Assembly: GCA_937888765.1 (NCBI GenBank)
Contig: CALASU010000013.1
Span: 1-19,060, forward strand
Length of the DNA stretch: 19,060 nt
Source: an uncultured Clostridia bacterium
Lineage (GTDB): Bacteria; Bacillota; Clostridia; Lachnospirales; Anaerotignaceae
Direction: 5' to 3'
Part shown: positions 5,523 through 13,702 of the stretch, piece by piece
Layout: each line of letters starts with the position of its first letter
How positions within the stretch are numbered: the first letter of the stretch is position 1
Position numbers and translations under genes: made by a program
The notes under the pieces: generated by a model
The model's input: only the letters and a program-made list of their open reading frames with translations
Database searches by the model: none
What the model was told of the DNA's origin: nothing

Positions 5523-7157
5523 TTAAATCAATCTGATTTTTCTCAGAACACGAATCAGCCTTCTGCCGCCGGGAATGGTCTGCAGGTCTTCTTCTGTAAT
5601 ACCTTTAATCAGAAGCATTACCAGACCATACACTGCAATCGCCACGCAGATTGCCAGCAATGTAGAAATCGTATTGTTTCCGCAAAGCTGATAGAATCCA
5701 TAATAACTGCCCCATGTGCCTGCTGCCATGACAGCCGAACCGATCACAGGTTTTAAAAAGCTTCCCATGAAGTCAAAGCGTGTGCCTGTCAGACGGGAAA
5801 GCATCATCACATCAAATACCCCCGCTACCAGATAACAGCCTGTTGTGGAAAGCACCGCACCCAATACGTTCAGCTGGGGAATACGAATCAGCAGTACGTT
5901 TAAGATTACTTTTGCAATCGCCCCCAGAACGGCACCGACTACAGGCACTTTAATATGCCCGATGCCCTGCAGAACCCCTGTGGATGTCTGGCACAGAGCA
6001 AGGAAAATAATAGAAATCCCGCCTACTGTCAGGAGCATACCGCCGTCCTTTGCATAAGGGAAGAGCATCGCCAGAATCTGAGGCCCCAAAACGCTGATCC
6101 CTACCGCCGCAGGTACAGAAAGGATCATGGACACACGGAAAGTCAGATCCATTTTTTTGCGTACCAGTTCTTTTTCCTTTCGTTTCACAGATGCCGCAAT
6201 GCTCGGCAGTGCTGCTGTTGCAATGGCTGTGGAAATAGTTACGGGCAGCGTAGTTAACGTAACATATTTACCGGAAAGCTGTCCGTACAAAGCCTGTGCC
6301 TCTCCCTCGGAAAACCCTGTATCCTGCAGGATATTCACTACCATACTCATATCAATCAGATTGGTAATGCTGAACACAGCCGTCCCTGCAATGATAGGCC
6401 ATGCTGTCTGCAATACCTTCAAAAGCAGATATTTTCTGCTTTCTTCATAAGGCTGTCTGCATTTTTCGACACGCAGCAGGAGCTGTTTTCTGATCAGACA
6501 GTATGCAAATAGCACCACGATCAACCCTGCCAGTGCGCCGATGCCGGTACCCATTGTCCCCCCTGCAGAGGCAAGAGGAATATTTTTCGCCATACCCTCA
6601 GGTACAGCAATGCTCAGAAATACCCACGCCAGATATACACTGAATACCGCATTGAAAATCTGTTCAATAATCTGAGAAATTGCTGTCGGCACCATGGTAT
6701 GCATCCCTTGGAAATACCCACGGAATACAGACATAATTGCTACGATGACCAATGTCGGACAAAGCGTCAGAATCGAATAATAGCTGTCGGGAATCCCGAT
6801 CAGTGCCGCCATCTGCTCCGCTGTCACAAACAGCAGTACAGCAAAGAATGTCCCCAATACCGTTGAAATCAGCAACGCTGACTGGAATACCTTATGGGCA
6901 TTACGGTACTGTCTGAGGGCCATTCTTTCGGAAACCAGCTTGGAAATCGCCGCAGGCAGACCCGCCGAGGACAAAATCAGCAGAAAGGTATAAATATAAT
7001 ACCCGCCCGCATAAATGGCGTTTCCCTCGTCCCCGATCATATTGGTCAGAGGCAGACGGTAGACGAAGCCCAGAAAGCGCACAAATAAACTCGCTACAGC
7101 CAGTATTGCCGCCTGCTTTATGAAGGAGCCGCCTTTTTTCTTTGTTACTGAAGCCAT
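5523..7157 (-). CDS. Polysaccharide/lipid-linked precursor flippase, MOP superfamily (SpoVB/YtgP-like)
   Basis: This 544-residue multi-span membrane protein (about 14 hydrophobic segments) belongs to the Polysacc_synt/MurJ group of the MOP exporters. It begins with a basic cap and the family-typical FIKQAAILAVASLFVRFLGFVYRLPLTNMIGDEGNAIY. The family moves lipid-linked sugars, such as lipid II, across the cytoplasmic membrane. In Bacillus-like relatives it includes YtgP (MurJ-type flippase) and SpoVB (spore cortex). Which role applies here cannot be decided. An AGAGGT ribosome site lies five bases before the ATG. It follows typA by 35 bases on the same strand with no terminator between them, so they are probably co-transcribed. 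Length is normal for the family. Confidence 0.9.
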   Translation of the reverse strand: MASVTKKKGGSFIKQAAILAVASLFVRFLGFVYRLPLTNMIGDEGNAIYAGGYYIYTFLLILSSAGLPAAISKLVSERMALRQYRNAHKVFQSALLISTVLGTFFAVLLFVTAEQMAALIGIPDSYYSILTLCPTLVIVAIMSVFRGYFQGMHTMVPTAISQIIEQIFNAVFSVYLAWVFLSIAVPEGMAKNIPLASAGGTMGTGIGALAGLIVVLFAYCLIRKQLLLRVEKCRQPYEESRKYLLLKVLQTAWPIIAGTAVFSITNLIDMSMVVNILQDTGFSEGEAQALYGQLSGKYVTLTTLPVTISTAIATAALPSIAASVKRKEKELVRKKMDLTFRVSMILSVPAAVGISVLGPQILAMLFPYAKDGGMLLTVGGISIIFLALCQTSTGVLQGIGHIKVPVVGAVLGAIAKVILNVLLIRIPQLNVLGAVLSTTGCYLVAGVFDVMMLSRLTGTRFDFMGSFLKPVIGSAVMAAGTWGSYYGFYQLCGNNTISTLLAICVAIAVYGLVMLLIKGITEEDLQTIPGGRRLIRVLRKIRLI

Positions 7158-7192
7158 ATCATACCTCTTTCTTCATATTACATACGCAGGCA

Positions 7193-9019
7193 TCAGCCGC
7201 GGTTTCTTGCTTTTCTTCTCTGTGTATTGTCCAGAATTTTCTTACGGATACGCAGACTCTGAGGTGTTACCTCCAGCAATTCATCATCACCTAAAAATTC
7301 CATGCTCTGTTCCAGAGACATGATGATGGGAGGTGTCAGCTTCAGTGCTTCATCAGAACCGCTGGCACGTGTATTTGTCAGCTGTTTCTTTTTGCAGACA
7401 TTGATATCCATATCATCGGAACGTGCATTTCTGCCGACTACCATACCTTCGTATACTTTTACACCCGCACCAATGAACAGATCGCCACGTTCCTGTGCAT
7501 TGAACAGACCATATGCCACTGCATCGCCGCTTTCAAATGCTACCAGAGAGCCCTGAGAACGTGTTACGATATCGCCTTTATAGGGTTCATAACCGTCAAA
7601 CAGAGAGTTCAGGATACCGTTACCCTTTGTATCTGTCATAAATTCACTGCGGTAACCGATCAGACCTCTTGCAGGAATGGAGAATTCCAGTCTTGTATAA
7701 CCGCCCTTTGCAGGATACATATTTGTCATCTCGCCTTTTCTGGAACCCAGTTTTTCAATGACATTACCTACGAATTCTTCGGGTACGTCAATGGTTACCG
7801 CTTCCATAGGCTCGCATTTTTTGCCTTCGATTTCCTTGAACAGTACTTCGGGCTTGGAAACCTGGAATTCATAGCCTTCACGACGCAGTGTTTCAATCAG
7901 AATGGACAGATGCAGTTCGCCTCTGCCGGAAACCTTTACGCTGTCCAGATTTTCTGTATCTTCTACGCGCAGGCTGACGTCTGTATTCAGTTCCTTGAAC
8001 AGTCTGTCTCTGATCTGTCTGGAAGTAACGTATTTCCCTTCCTGACCCGCAAAGGGGCTGTCATTTACGGAGAAATTCATTGCCAGTGTAGGCTCGGAAA
8101 TCTTCACAAAAGGCAGTGCCTCAGGTTTTTCGGGAGAACAGATAGTATCACCAATCGCAATGTTTTCAATACCGCTCAATGCAACGATATTGCCTACACT
8201 TGCTTCTTTTACTTCCACTCTCTGCAGACCTTCAAACTGATACAGCTTTGTAATACGTACCTTTTTCTGTGTTTCCGCATTATGCATATTCAGTACAACA
8301 ACTTCATCATTCACACGGATCACACCGTTTTCGATCTTACCGATACCGATTCTGCCCAGATATTCGCTGTAGTCGATTGTAGAAATCAATGCCTGTGCAG
8401 GTGCATCAATATCGCCCTTGGGTGCGGGAATGTGGTTAATGATGGCTTCAAACAGAGGCTTCATATCGCCTTCTCTGACTGTAGGGTCTTCAGATGCATA
8501 GCCGCCTCTTGCAGACGCGAATACAAAAGGAGAATCCAGCTGATCGTCATTTGCATCCAGCTCCATGAACAGTTCCAGAACTTCATCGATGACTTCATCA
8601 GGACGTGCTTCGGGTCTGTCGATTTTATTGACACAAACCACAACGGGATGGTTCAGTTCCAGTGCCTTGCGCAGAACGAATTTTGTCTGGGGCATAGGGC
8701 CTTCAAAGGCATCTACTACCAGAACAACACCGTCTACCATTTTCAGTACACGTTCTACCTCACCGCCAAAATCAGCGTGGCCGGGGGTATCAATGATGTT
8801 GATTTTCATATCCCCATAGTTTACTGCTGTATTTTTAGAAAGAATGGTAATCCCTCTTTCTCTTTCAATATCGCCGCTGTCCATGACACGCTCCTGCACC
8901 ACCTGATTGGAACGGAAGATACCGCTCTGACGGAGCAGCTGGTCTACCAGTGTTGTTTTACCGTGGTCTACGTGTGCAATGATTGCGACGTTTCTGATCG
9001 TTTCAATATTCTGCTTCAT
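7193..9019 (-). CDS. typA: Ribosome-associated GTPase TypA/BipA
   Basis: This 608-residue translational GTPase has the G1 loop AHVDHGKTT (residues 15-23), the switch region ERERGITI, G3 DTPGHADF, G4 NKID and G5 SAR near residue 170, followed by EF-G-like domains and the BipA-specific C-terminus. It binds the 70S ribosome in the EF-G position and supports ribosome assembly and growth under cold or stress. The start is supported by GAGGAG about 10 bases upstream. Its own promoter lies at 9063-9091, downstream of the csp terminator. It is followed closely by the flippase gene. Length and motifs are canonical. Confidence 0.97.
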   Translation of the reverse strand: MKQNIETIRNVAIIAHVDHGKTTLVDQLLRQSGIFRSNQVVQERVMDSGDIERERGITILSKNTAVNYGDMKINIIDTPGHADFGGEVERVLKMVDGVVLVVDAFEGPMPQTKFVLRKALELNHPVVVCVNKIDRPEARPDEVIDEVLELFMELDANDDQLDSPFVFASARGGYASEDPTVREGDMKPLFEAIINHIPAPKGDIDAPAQALISTIDYSEYLGRIGIGKIENGVIRVNDEVVVLNMHNAETQKKVRITKLYQFEGLQRVEVKEASVGNIVALSGIENIAIGDTICSPEKPEALPFVKISEPTLAMNFSVNDSPFAGQEGKYVTSRQIRDRLFKELNTDVSLRVEDTENLDSVKVSGRGELHLSILIETLRREGYEFQVSKPEVLFKEIEGKKCEPMEAVTIDVPEEFVGNVIEKLGSRKGEMTNMYPAKGGYTRLEFSIPARGLIGYRSEFMTDTKGNGILNSLFDGYEPYKGDIVTRSQGSLVAFESGDAVAYGLFNAQERGDLFIGAGVKVYEGMVVGRNARSDDMDINVCKKKQLTNTRASGSDEALKLTPPIIMSLEQSMEFLGDDELLEVTPQSLRIRKKILDNTQRRKARNRG

Positions 9020-9062
9020 ACGAGATTACTCCTCACATTTTTTACACTTCTCTATTTACGAC

Positions 9063-9091
9063 ATTATATTTTAACATAGCCTGTTTTTCTA
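9063..9091 (-). promoter_or_regulatory. Candidate typA promoter
   Basis: Minus strand: TAGAAA (9091-9086), a 17-base spacer, consensus TATAAT (9068-9063). Confidence 0.55.
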
Positions 9092-9106
9092 TGCAATGAT
9101 TTAAAA

Positions 9107-9136
9107 CAAAAAACTCTCCGTTTTCACGGAGAGTCT
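9107..9136 (-). terminator. Terminator of the cold-shock gene
   Basis: Stem ACTCTCCG/CGGAGAGT (9113-9120 with 9127-9134) has a 6-base loop and, on the minus strand, a following T-run (to about 9107). The plus strand also ends in T6, so it can work both ways. It lies 70 bases after the csp stop. Confidence 0.85.
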
Positions 9137-9205
9137 TTTTTGCATAACCAAAATCCAATTTATATTCTGAATGCTTAACGCATTTCGTTCTATAATTAAA
9201 ATCGA

Positions 9206-9406
9206 TTAAGCGCGTGTTACGTTTGCAGCCTGAGGGCCTTTAGCACCCTGTACTACTTCGAATTCTACTTCCTGGCCTTCTTCCAGTGTTTTGTAGCCTT
9301 CAGCCTGAATTGCGGAGAAATGTACGAATACATCGTCTTCACCAGGTACGGAGATGAAACCAAAACCTTTTTCTGCGTTGAACCATTTTACTGTACCTTT
9401 TTTCAT
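9206..9406 (-). CDS. Cold-shock domain protein (CspA/CspB family)
   Basis: This 66-residue single cold-shock domain has both RNA-binding motifs, KGFGFI (RNP1) and VFVHF (RNP2), in the order GTVKWFNAEKGFGFI then DDVFVHFSAIQ. It binds single-stranded RNA and melts structure. A TAGGAGG site precedes the ATG, and a strong promoter (9452-9480) gives a leader of only about 40 bases, much shorter than the long thermosensor leaders of classical cspA genes. This suggests it may be expressed constitutively (inference). It lies alone, with its own terminator, between the ispD fusion and typA. No terminator is seen after ispD, so read-through from upstream is possible. Confidence 0.96.
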   Translation of the reverse strand: MKKGTVKWFNAEKGFGFISVPGEDDVFVHFSAIQAEGYKTLEEGQEVEFEVVQGAKGPQAANVTRA

Positions 9407-9451
9407 GGATAAATCCTCCTAGCTAATAAATAAAAAATTGTTACGCTGTTT

Positions 9452-9480
9452 ATACTACCATAGTTTTCCGCAAGTGTCAA
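9452..9480 (-). promoter_or_regulatory. Promoter of the cold-shock gene
   Basis: Minus strand: perfect TTGACA (9480-9475), a 17-base spacer, TAGTAT (9457-9452). Confidence 0.75.
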
Positions 9481-9512
9481 TTCAAAATTCTATCATAAAA
9501 GTAGGATTCGTT

Positions 9513-10763
9513 TTACAAAATTCCGTATCCTTCGTCATCCATGAGATTTCCTGATTGAATCGCCATTCGTGCCAGTTCATCGCATCTTTCGTTCCCCGGA
9601 TTATTCGCATGTCCCTTTACCCAGATGAAGGAAACCTCGTGTTTTTCGAGCAGTTCCAGCATCCGTTCCCAGAGATCCACATTAGAAGCACGGTCTGTTT
9701 TCGTCCGCATCCAGTTATTTTTCTTCCACCTCTGCACCCAGCCTTTTTCAATGGCATCCACCACATACTTTGAGTCACTGTACAGATCCACACGACAGGG
9801 CTTTTTCAACGCTTCCAGCCCTTTGATGACTGCCAGTGCTTCCATACGGTTGTTTGTGGTTCTGCGATAGCCTGCAGAAAGTTCTTTTTTCTTATCTCCG
9901 TGCAGCAGTACCACACCATACCCGCCTGCACCGGGATTGCCAGAACACGCACCGTCTGTATAAATGATTACTTTCTGCTGTTTCGCTTCTGCGGATTTCA
10001 CTTGGTTTTCATAGGATTCTTCTTTTACAGGCTCTGTTTCTGCTGTTTTTGCATCTGCCTGTTTTTTCATGCGTTCCGCCTGCAAAAAGGCTTCTCCGAT
10101 TAAGAGATCCTCCTGTGTGGTAATCTTAATATTGCGGTAATCGCCCATAATTACTTTTACAGGATACCCGCAGTATTCTACCAGAGAAGCGTCGTCTGTT
10201 CCCGTAAAATCATTCGCTTTCGCCTTTTCATAGCACTGCAGAATCAAGTCTTTACGGAAGGTTTGCGGTGTCTGTACCTGCCAGAGTGTACTTCTGTCGG
10301 GTGTAGCAATCGCAGTCTGCTCTGCATTGCATACCTTGATGGTATCCTTTGCAGGCACGCCTGCCACACAGCCGCCCATTTCCAAAGCTGTTTCAATCGA
10401 ACGGTTCAGAATTTCTTCCGTTACAAAGGGACGTACCCCGTCATGGATCAGCACAACATCTGTATCCGCAGAAACCGTCTGCAAACCATTATATACAGAA
10501 TCCTGCCGCTCCTTGCCGCCAACCACGATAGAAACAACCTTTTTCCATGCATATTCCCGAGCCATGCTCATCACATCCTGCAGAGCTTCCGCACCTGTTA
10601 CCAGTACAATATCCCGAATCTGCTCCGCCGCTTCAAAGCGTTCCACCGTATGTGTCAGAATTTCCTTGCCGCCCAGAGGCAGAAACTGCTTGCTGATTTT
10701 CGTGCCCATGCGCTTGCCGCTTCCTGCCGCTACAATAACAGCTGTACAAATCGGTTTTTTCAT
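9513..10763 (-). CDS. ispD: Fusion of IspD cytidylyltransferase and ribonuclease HI
   Basis: One 416-residue frame holds two complete enzymes. Residues 1-230 are IspD (MEP cytidylyltransferase, third step of the MEP isoprenoid pathway), with VAAGSGKRMG, VLIHDGVRPFV, VQTPQTFR, TDDASLVE and KITTQEDL. Residues 231-262 are a polar Lys/Glu/Ala linker. Residues 263-410 are RNase HI with the full catalytic set Asp270 (YTDGACSGNPG), Glu308 (NNRMEAL), Asp330 (YSDSKYV) and Asp395 (NERCDELA), plus His385 in KGHANNPG. Both domains look active. The ATG at 10761-10763 (AAAGGCGGG site) is preferred over an upstream in-frame TTG inside the preceding gene. It lies 13 bases after yacL, the usual Firmicute neighbour of ispD. 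No frameshift or stop marks the joint. Such a fusion is uncommon to my knowledge. Confidence 0.93.
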   Translation of the reverse strand: MKKPICTAVIVAAGSGKRMGTKISKQFLPLGGKEILTHTVERFEAAEQIRDIVLVTGAEALQDVMSMAREYAWKKVVSIVVGGKERQDSVYNGLQTVSADTDVVLIHDGVRPFVTEEILNRSIETALEMGGCVAGVPAKDTIKVCNAEQTAIATPDRSTLWQVQTPQTFRKDLILQCYEKAKANDFTGTDDASLVEYCGYPVKVIMGDYRNIKITTQEDLLIGEAFLQAERMKKQADAKTAETEPVKEESYENQVKSAEAKQQKVIIYTDGACSGNPGAGGYGVVLLHGDKKKELSAGYRRTTNNRMEALAVIKGLEALKKPCRVDLYSDSKYVVDAIEKGWVQRWKKNNWMRTKTDRASNVDLWERMLELLEKHEVSFIWVKGHANNPGNERCDELARMAIQSGNLMDDEGYGIL

Positions 10764-10776
10764 TTTATCCCGCCTT

Positions 10777-11853
10777 TCACGCTGCCGCAATCATCTTTGT
10801 AAAGATCATACGCCCTGCCGCTGTCTGCAGTACGCTTGTTACAATAACTGTTTTTGTTTCGCCGATACACTTGCTGCCGCCGTCCACAACGATCATCGTA
10901 CCGTCATTCAGATAGGCAACACCTTGTCCTGCTTCTTTCCCCGCTTTGATAATGGTTACTTTCATTTCTTCGCCGGGCAGCACCACAGGTTTGATCGCAT
11001 TGGCAAGTTCATTGATATTCAGCACACGAACACCCTGAAATTCTGCAACCTTATTCAGATTAAAGTCATTCGTTACCACAAAGGCATCCATGCTTTCTGC
11101 CATTTTCAGCAGCATGGAGTCCACCTCCATTGGCTGTTTTGTAGTAAATTCCTGAATTTCTACGGGAACGGCAAGCTGTTTCTGAATCTCATTCAGAATA
11201 TCCAGCCCTCTGCGGCCTCTGTTTCGTTTCAATCCGTCCGCCGAATCCGCAATGTGACGCAGTTCCTCCAGAACAAAATTCGGAATGATGATTTTCCCTT
11301 CAATGAATCCTGTCTGGAGCAGATCCATAATTCGCCCGTCAATGATAACACTGGTATCCAGAATTTTAGGTCTGCCATAGGTAACGCTTTCTTCTGCAAA
11401 GGGCGAAGTTGTCAGCAATACTTCCTGCAGACTTCTCACATTCACCTCATCCTTTTTGCGTCTGGCAACACGAATCCCCAGAAAGCCAAACACAATGTTC
11501 AGCAGAACGACAATAAAAGTACCTAACGGTCCAAACCCACGGAATGCAAACCCGATCAGATTCGCCAGCACCAGCCCAACAAAGCCCCCAAATACAGAAA
11601 ATGCGAGCTCTTTCACATTCATCTTTGTCAGTCGGTCTTCCATTTGTGACATCCGTTTCATCAGCAGATCTGTTACAGAGGAAGAAATAATAAAATAAAA
11701 TATAAATCCGGTGAAAGCCGCCAATCCCACAGGGATATATGCTTCCAGTTTTGTATGAATATCGAATAAGTCCATTAAAAAGATCATATGAATCAATGCA
11801 TATGTGCCCGCTGTAACGATCAAACTCATCAATAATGCAATCACTTTTTTCAT
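10777..11853 (-). CDS. yacL: Membrane PIN-TRAM domain protein YacL
   Basis: This 358-residue protein has four hydrophobic segments (about 4-24, 40-58, 84-106 and 110-128), then a PIN nuclease-like domain (about 163-285) with acidic residues Asp166 (ILDTSVIIDGR), Glu197/198, Asp245 and Asp263 (TNDFNLN), then a TRAM domain (about 292-355) presumed to bind RNA. PIN domains cleave RNA; the natural target of YacL is not established. The ATG at 11851-11853 is chosen because AGGAGGT ends seven bases before it; an in-frame GTG three codons earlier falls inside that site. It sits just before ispD, as in many Firmicutes, and has a candidate promoter at 11927-11955. Confidence 0.92.
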   Translation of the reverse strand: MKKVIALLMSLIVTAGTYALIHMIFLMDLFDIHTKLEAYIPVGLAAFTGFIFYFIISSSVTDLLMKRMSQMEDRLTKMNVKELAFSVFGGFVGLVLANLIGFAFRGFGPLGTFIVVLLNIVFGFLGIRVARRKKDEVNVRSLQEVLLTTSPFAEESVTYGRPKILDTSVIIDGRIMDLLQTGFIEGKIIIPNFVLEELRHIADSADGLKRNRGRRGLDILNEIQKQLAVPVEIQEFTTKQPMEVDSMLLKMAESMDAFVVTNDFNLNKVAEFQGVRVLNINELANAIKPVVLPGEEMKVTIIKAGKEAGQGVAYLNDGTMIVVDGGSKCIGETKTVIVTSVLQTAAGRMIFTKMIAAA

Positions 11854-11926
11854 CTGTTTCACCTCCTTATTTCACTGTTTTCCATAACGTCGGTATTCAG
11901 GCTAGGATACCATACGTTACCATAGG

Positions 11927-11955
11927 ATTCTATCTCATTTCTTTCAGATTTGCAA
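11927..11955 (-). promoter_or_regulatory. Candidate promoter of yacL-ispD
   Basis: Minus strand: TTGCAA (11955-11950), a 17-base spacer, TAGAAT (11932-11927). Confidence 0.55.
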
Positions 11956-12049
11956 GCAGTTCTTTTTGTCAGTTTTCTTCCCGATACCGTTTTTACTGCC
12001 GCTAAAGCAGAAAATCAGTTTTTTTGCCAGAATTTTATTATTTTCATAC

Positions 12050-12078
12050 TTGCGCATTTACATAAAATTTGGTATATT
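12050..12078 (+). promoter_or_regulatory. Candidate promoter of degV
   Basis: TTGCGC at 12050-12055, a 17-base spacer, and TATATT at 12073-12078, divergent from the yacL promoter. The 293-base gap 11854-12146 holds these two promoters and nothing else I can support. Confidence 0.55.
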
Positions 12079-12146
12079 CCTTATTATGCAAACTCGTTAT
12101 CAGAAACCCTTTATGTAAATTTATCGAACAACAAGGAGGAAACAAT

Positions 12147-13034
12147 ATGACATCCTATCAGATTTTCAGTGACGGCGCCTGTGATATCGGCTTCGAAAAG
12201 GCAGCAGAGCTGGGGATTGGTCTGATTCCTTTCTATGTTTCCATCGATCACGAAACCTATCAGAAAGAAATTCTGGAGCTTCCCCTTTCCGATTACTTTC
12301 ATTATATGACAGAAGAAAAGGGCTACCCCAAAACCTCTCTCCCCTCTATTCAGGATTATGTTGACGCATTCCGTCCCGCTCTGGAAGCGGGAAAAGATAT
12401 CCTTTGTCTGACGATCACCCGCAGTCTGAGCGGTTCTTTAGAATCCGCCCTTGCCGCAAAAGGCATTTTGGAAGAAGAATTCCCCAATGCGACGATTCAT
12501 ATTATCAATTCCTGGCTGGCAACAGGCGCGCAGAGCCTTCTGCTGCAGGAGCTTGCAAGAATGCAGAAAGATGGCAAATCTTTGGAAGATGCTGTTTTAT
12601 ATGCAGAAAAAGCAAAAGCAGATGCTCGTATCCATTTTATGGTCGGTGATTTAAGCTATCTGGAAATTGGCGGACGTATCGGCAAGCTGGCAACTCTTTC
12701 AGGCAGTATTTTAAAAATCAAACCCATTATTATATTAAAAGGCGGGGAAATCGGTTTCGGCGGTGTCTGCCGCAGCAGAAAAAAAGGACTGGCACAAATT
12801 GTGGAAACGGTAAAGAAACATTTTTCGGAAACAGGCGAAAATCCTGCCGAATATCTGGCAACTGCCGGAACAAATACAGTCTGGGATGATCTTTCAGATT
12901 TTGAATCCACGCTGAAAACTGCCGTACCGATGCAGTATCTGCCCCCGTTCCAGATCGGTGCGACCATCTCTACGCACACAGGCCCCGGCACAACAGGTAT
13001 CTGTTTTGTGAAAAAGTACGAATGTTATTTTTAA
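12147..13034 (+). CDS. DegV-family fatty-acid-binding protein
   Basis: This 295-residue protein has the DegV fold. It contains the N-terminal SDGACDI motif (a variant of the usual TDSTCDL), the ligand-loop TITRSLSGSLESA, the GGRI segment (YLEIGGRIGK) and the C-terminal STHTGPGTTGICF. Family members bind a long-chain fatty acid or acyl phosphate. In Firmicutes the FakB members hand it to a kinase (FakA), which is not in this window. AAGGAGG seven bases before the ATG at 12147 sets the start; an earlier in-frame ATG at 12069 has no ribosome site and lies on the promoter. It is a single-gene unit with its own promoter and a shared terminator (13045-13072). Confidence 0.93.
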   Translation: MTSYQIFSDGACDIGFEKAAELGIGLIPFYVSIDHETYQKEILELPLSDYFHYMTEEKGYPKTSLPSIQDYVDAFRPALEAGKDILCLTITRSLSGSLESALAAKGILEEEFPNATIHIINSWLATGAQSLLLQELARMQKDGKSLEDAVLYAEKAKADARIHFMVGDLSYLEIGGRIGKLATLSGSILKIKPIIILKGGEIGFGGVCRSRKKGLAQIVETVKKHFSETGENPAEYLATAGTNTVWDDLSDFESTLKTAVPMQYLPPFQIGATISTHTGPGTTGICFVKKYECYF

Positions 13035-13039
13035 AATGC

Positions 13040-13072
13040 AAAAAGGAGCGTATACTTTAAAATATACGCTCC
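13040..13072. terminator. Terminator shared by degV and the Uma2-family gene
   Basis: A perfect 10-bp stem GGAGCGTATA/TATACGCTCC (13045-13054 with 13063-13072). The minus strand has a T5 run after the stem (13044-13040), while the plus strand has only CTTT, so it is stronger for the minus-strand gene. Confidence 0.8.
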
Positions 13073-13083
13073 CTTTCCCATCT

Positions 13084-13596
13084 TTACAATTCAATTTCAT
13101 CAAACAATTCTTCAAATGTAATCTGAATATGCGGAAAATGTACAATTTTTAATTCGTCCTTATTTGCCTCTGTAATGGTTTTAAAAAGATAATACTTTGG
13201 CTGTGATTGTTCATCATAATCCAGTGTATAGATCTCAACCTCTCTGGTTCTCCAATCCACAATCCAGTATTCATCAATTTCCTGCTGTCTGTAAAGTTCC
13301 ATTTTCTCATTTCTGTCATACTGTTCTGTAGAAGGGCTCAAAACCTCCATAACAAAACGAGGCGAATCCAAAAAAGCGTTTCCTTTTCTTGCTTTTACCC
13401 GGCAGTTAATAGACGCATCCGGAATTACAATTTTCTCTTCTCCTGTATCTGTTTTCCATTTATACTGCACATTATCAGAAAATACATAGCAGGTACTGTT
13501 TTTTAACTGATATCTGATAGCTGAAACAAAATTGACAATTACCGCAGAATGTTCCGGTCTTGCCCCAGCCATATCTGTAATCTGAATATAATCCAT
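13084..13596 (-). CDS. Uma2-family (DUF820) PD-(D/E)xK nuclease-like protein
   Basis: This 170-residue protein has the family's core order: Asp60 in VIPDASI, Glu84 in FVMEVLSPST, Lys98 in RNEKMELYR, then EYWIVDWRTREVEIY. These are the presumed metal-binding residues of a PD-(D/E)xK nuclease fold. The real substrate of this family is unknown. The start is the ATG at 13594-13596, with AGGAGG upstream; the frame is open further but overlaps its own promoter. It stands alone, with promoter 13619-13647 and terminator 13040-13072. Family copies are often multiplied and mobile. Nothing in the neighbourhood (alr, degV) suggests a partner. Confidence 0.88.
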   Translation of the reverse strand: MDYIQITDMAGARPEHSAVIVNFVSAIRYQLKNSTCYVFSDNVQYKWKTDTGEEKIVIPDASINCRVKARKGNAFLDSPRFVMEVLSPSTEQYDRNEKMELYRQQEIDEYWIVDWRTREVEIYTLDYDEQSQPKYYLFKTITEANKDELKIVHFPHIQITFEELFDEIEL

Positions 13597-13618
13597 TCCT
13601 TTCGCCTCCTTTTGCTGT

Positions 13619-13647
13619 ATTATATCATTTATATTCTGGTTTTTCAA
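13619..13647 (-). promoter_or_regulatory. Promoter of the Uma2-family gene
   Basis: Minus strand: TTGAAA (13647-13642), a 17-base spacer, consensus TATAAT (13624-13619). Confidence 0.75.
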
Positions 13648-13660
13648 ATTGCATTTATGC

Positions 13661-13693
13661 AAAAAGCGGTAAACTCTTTCGAGCTTACCGCTT
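13661..13693 (-). terminator. Terminator of alanine racemase
   Basis: A 9-bp stem AAGCGGTAA/TTACCGCTT (13664-13672 with 13685-13693), with an inner CTC/GAG, is followed on the minus strand by a T5 run. It is 10 bases after the alr stop. Confidence 0.85.
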
Positions 13694-13702
13694 ACTTTTT
13701 GA

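Noticed and set aside
7910..9079. Long plus-strand frame opposite typA
   Set aside because: It is a shadow of the typA coding strand; the product has no recognisable motif and there is no promoter or ribosome site.
10327..11526. 399-codon plus-strand frame across ispD and yacL
   Set aside because: It crosses two firm minus-strand genes and shows no domain.
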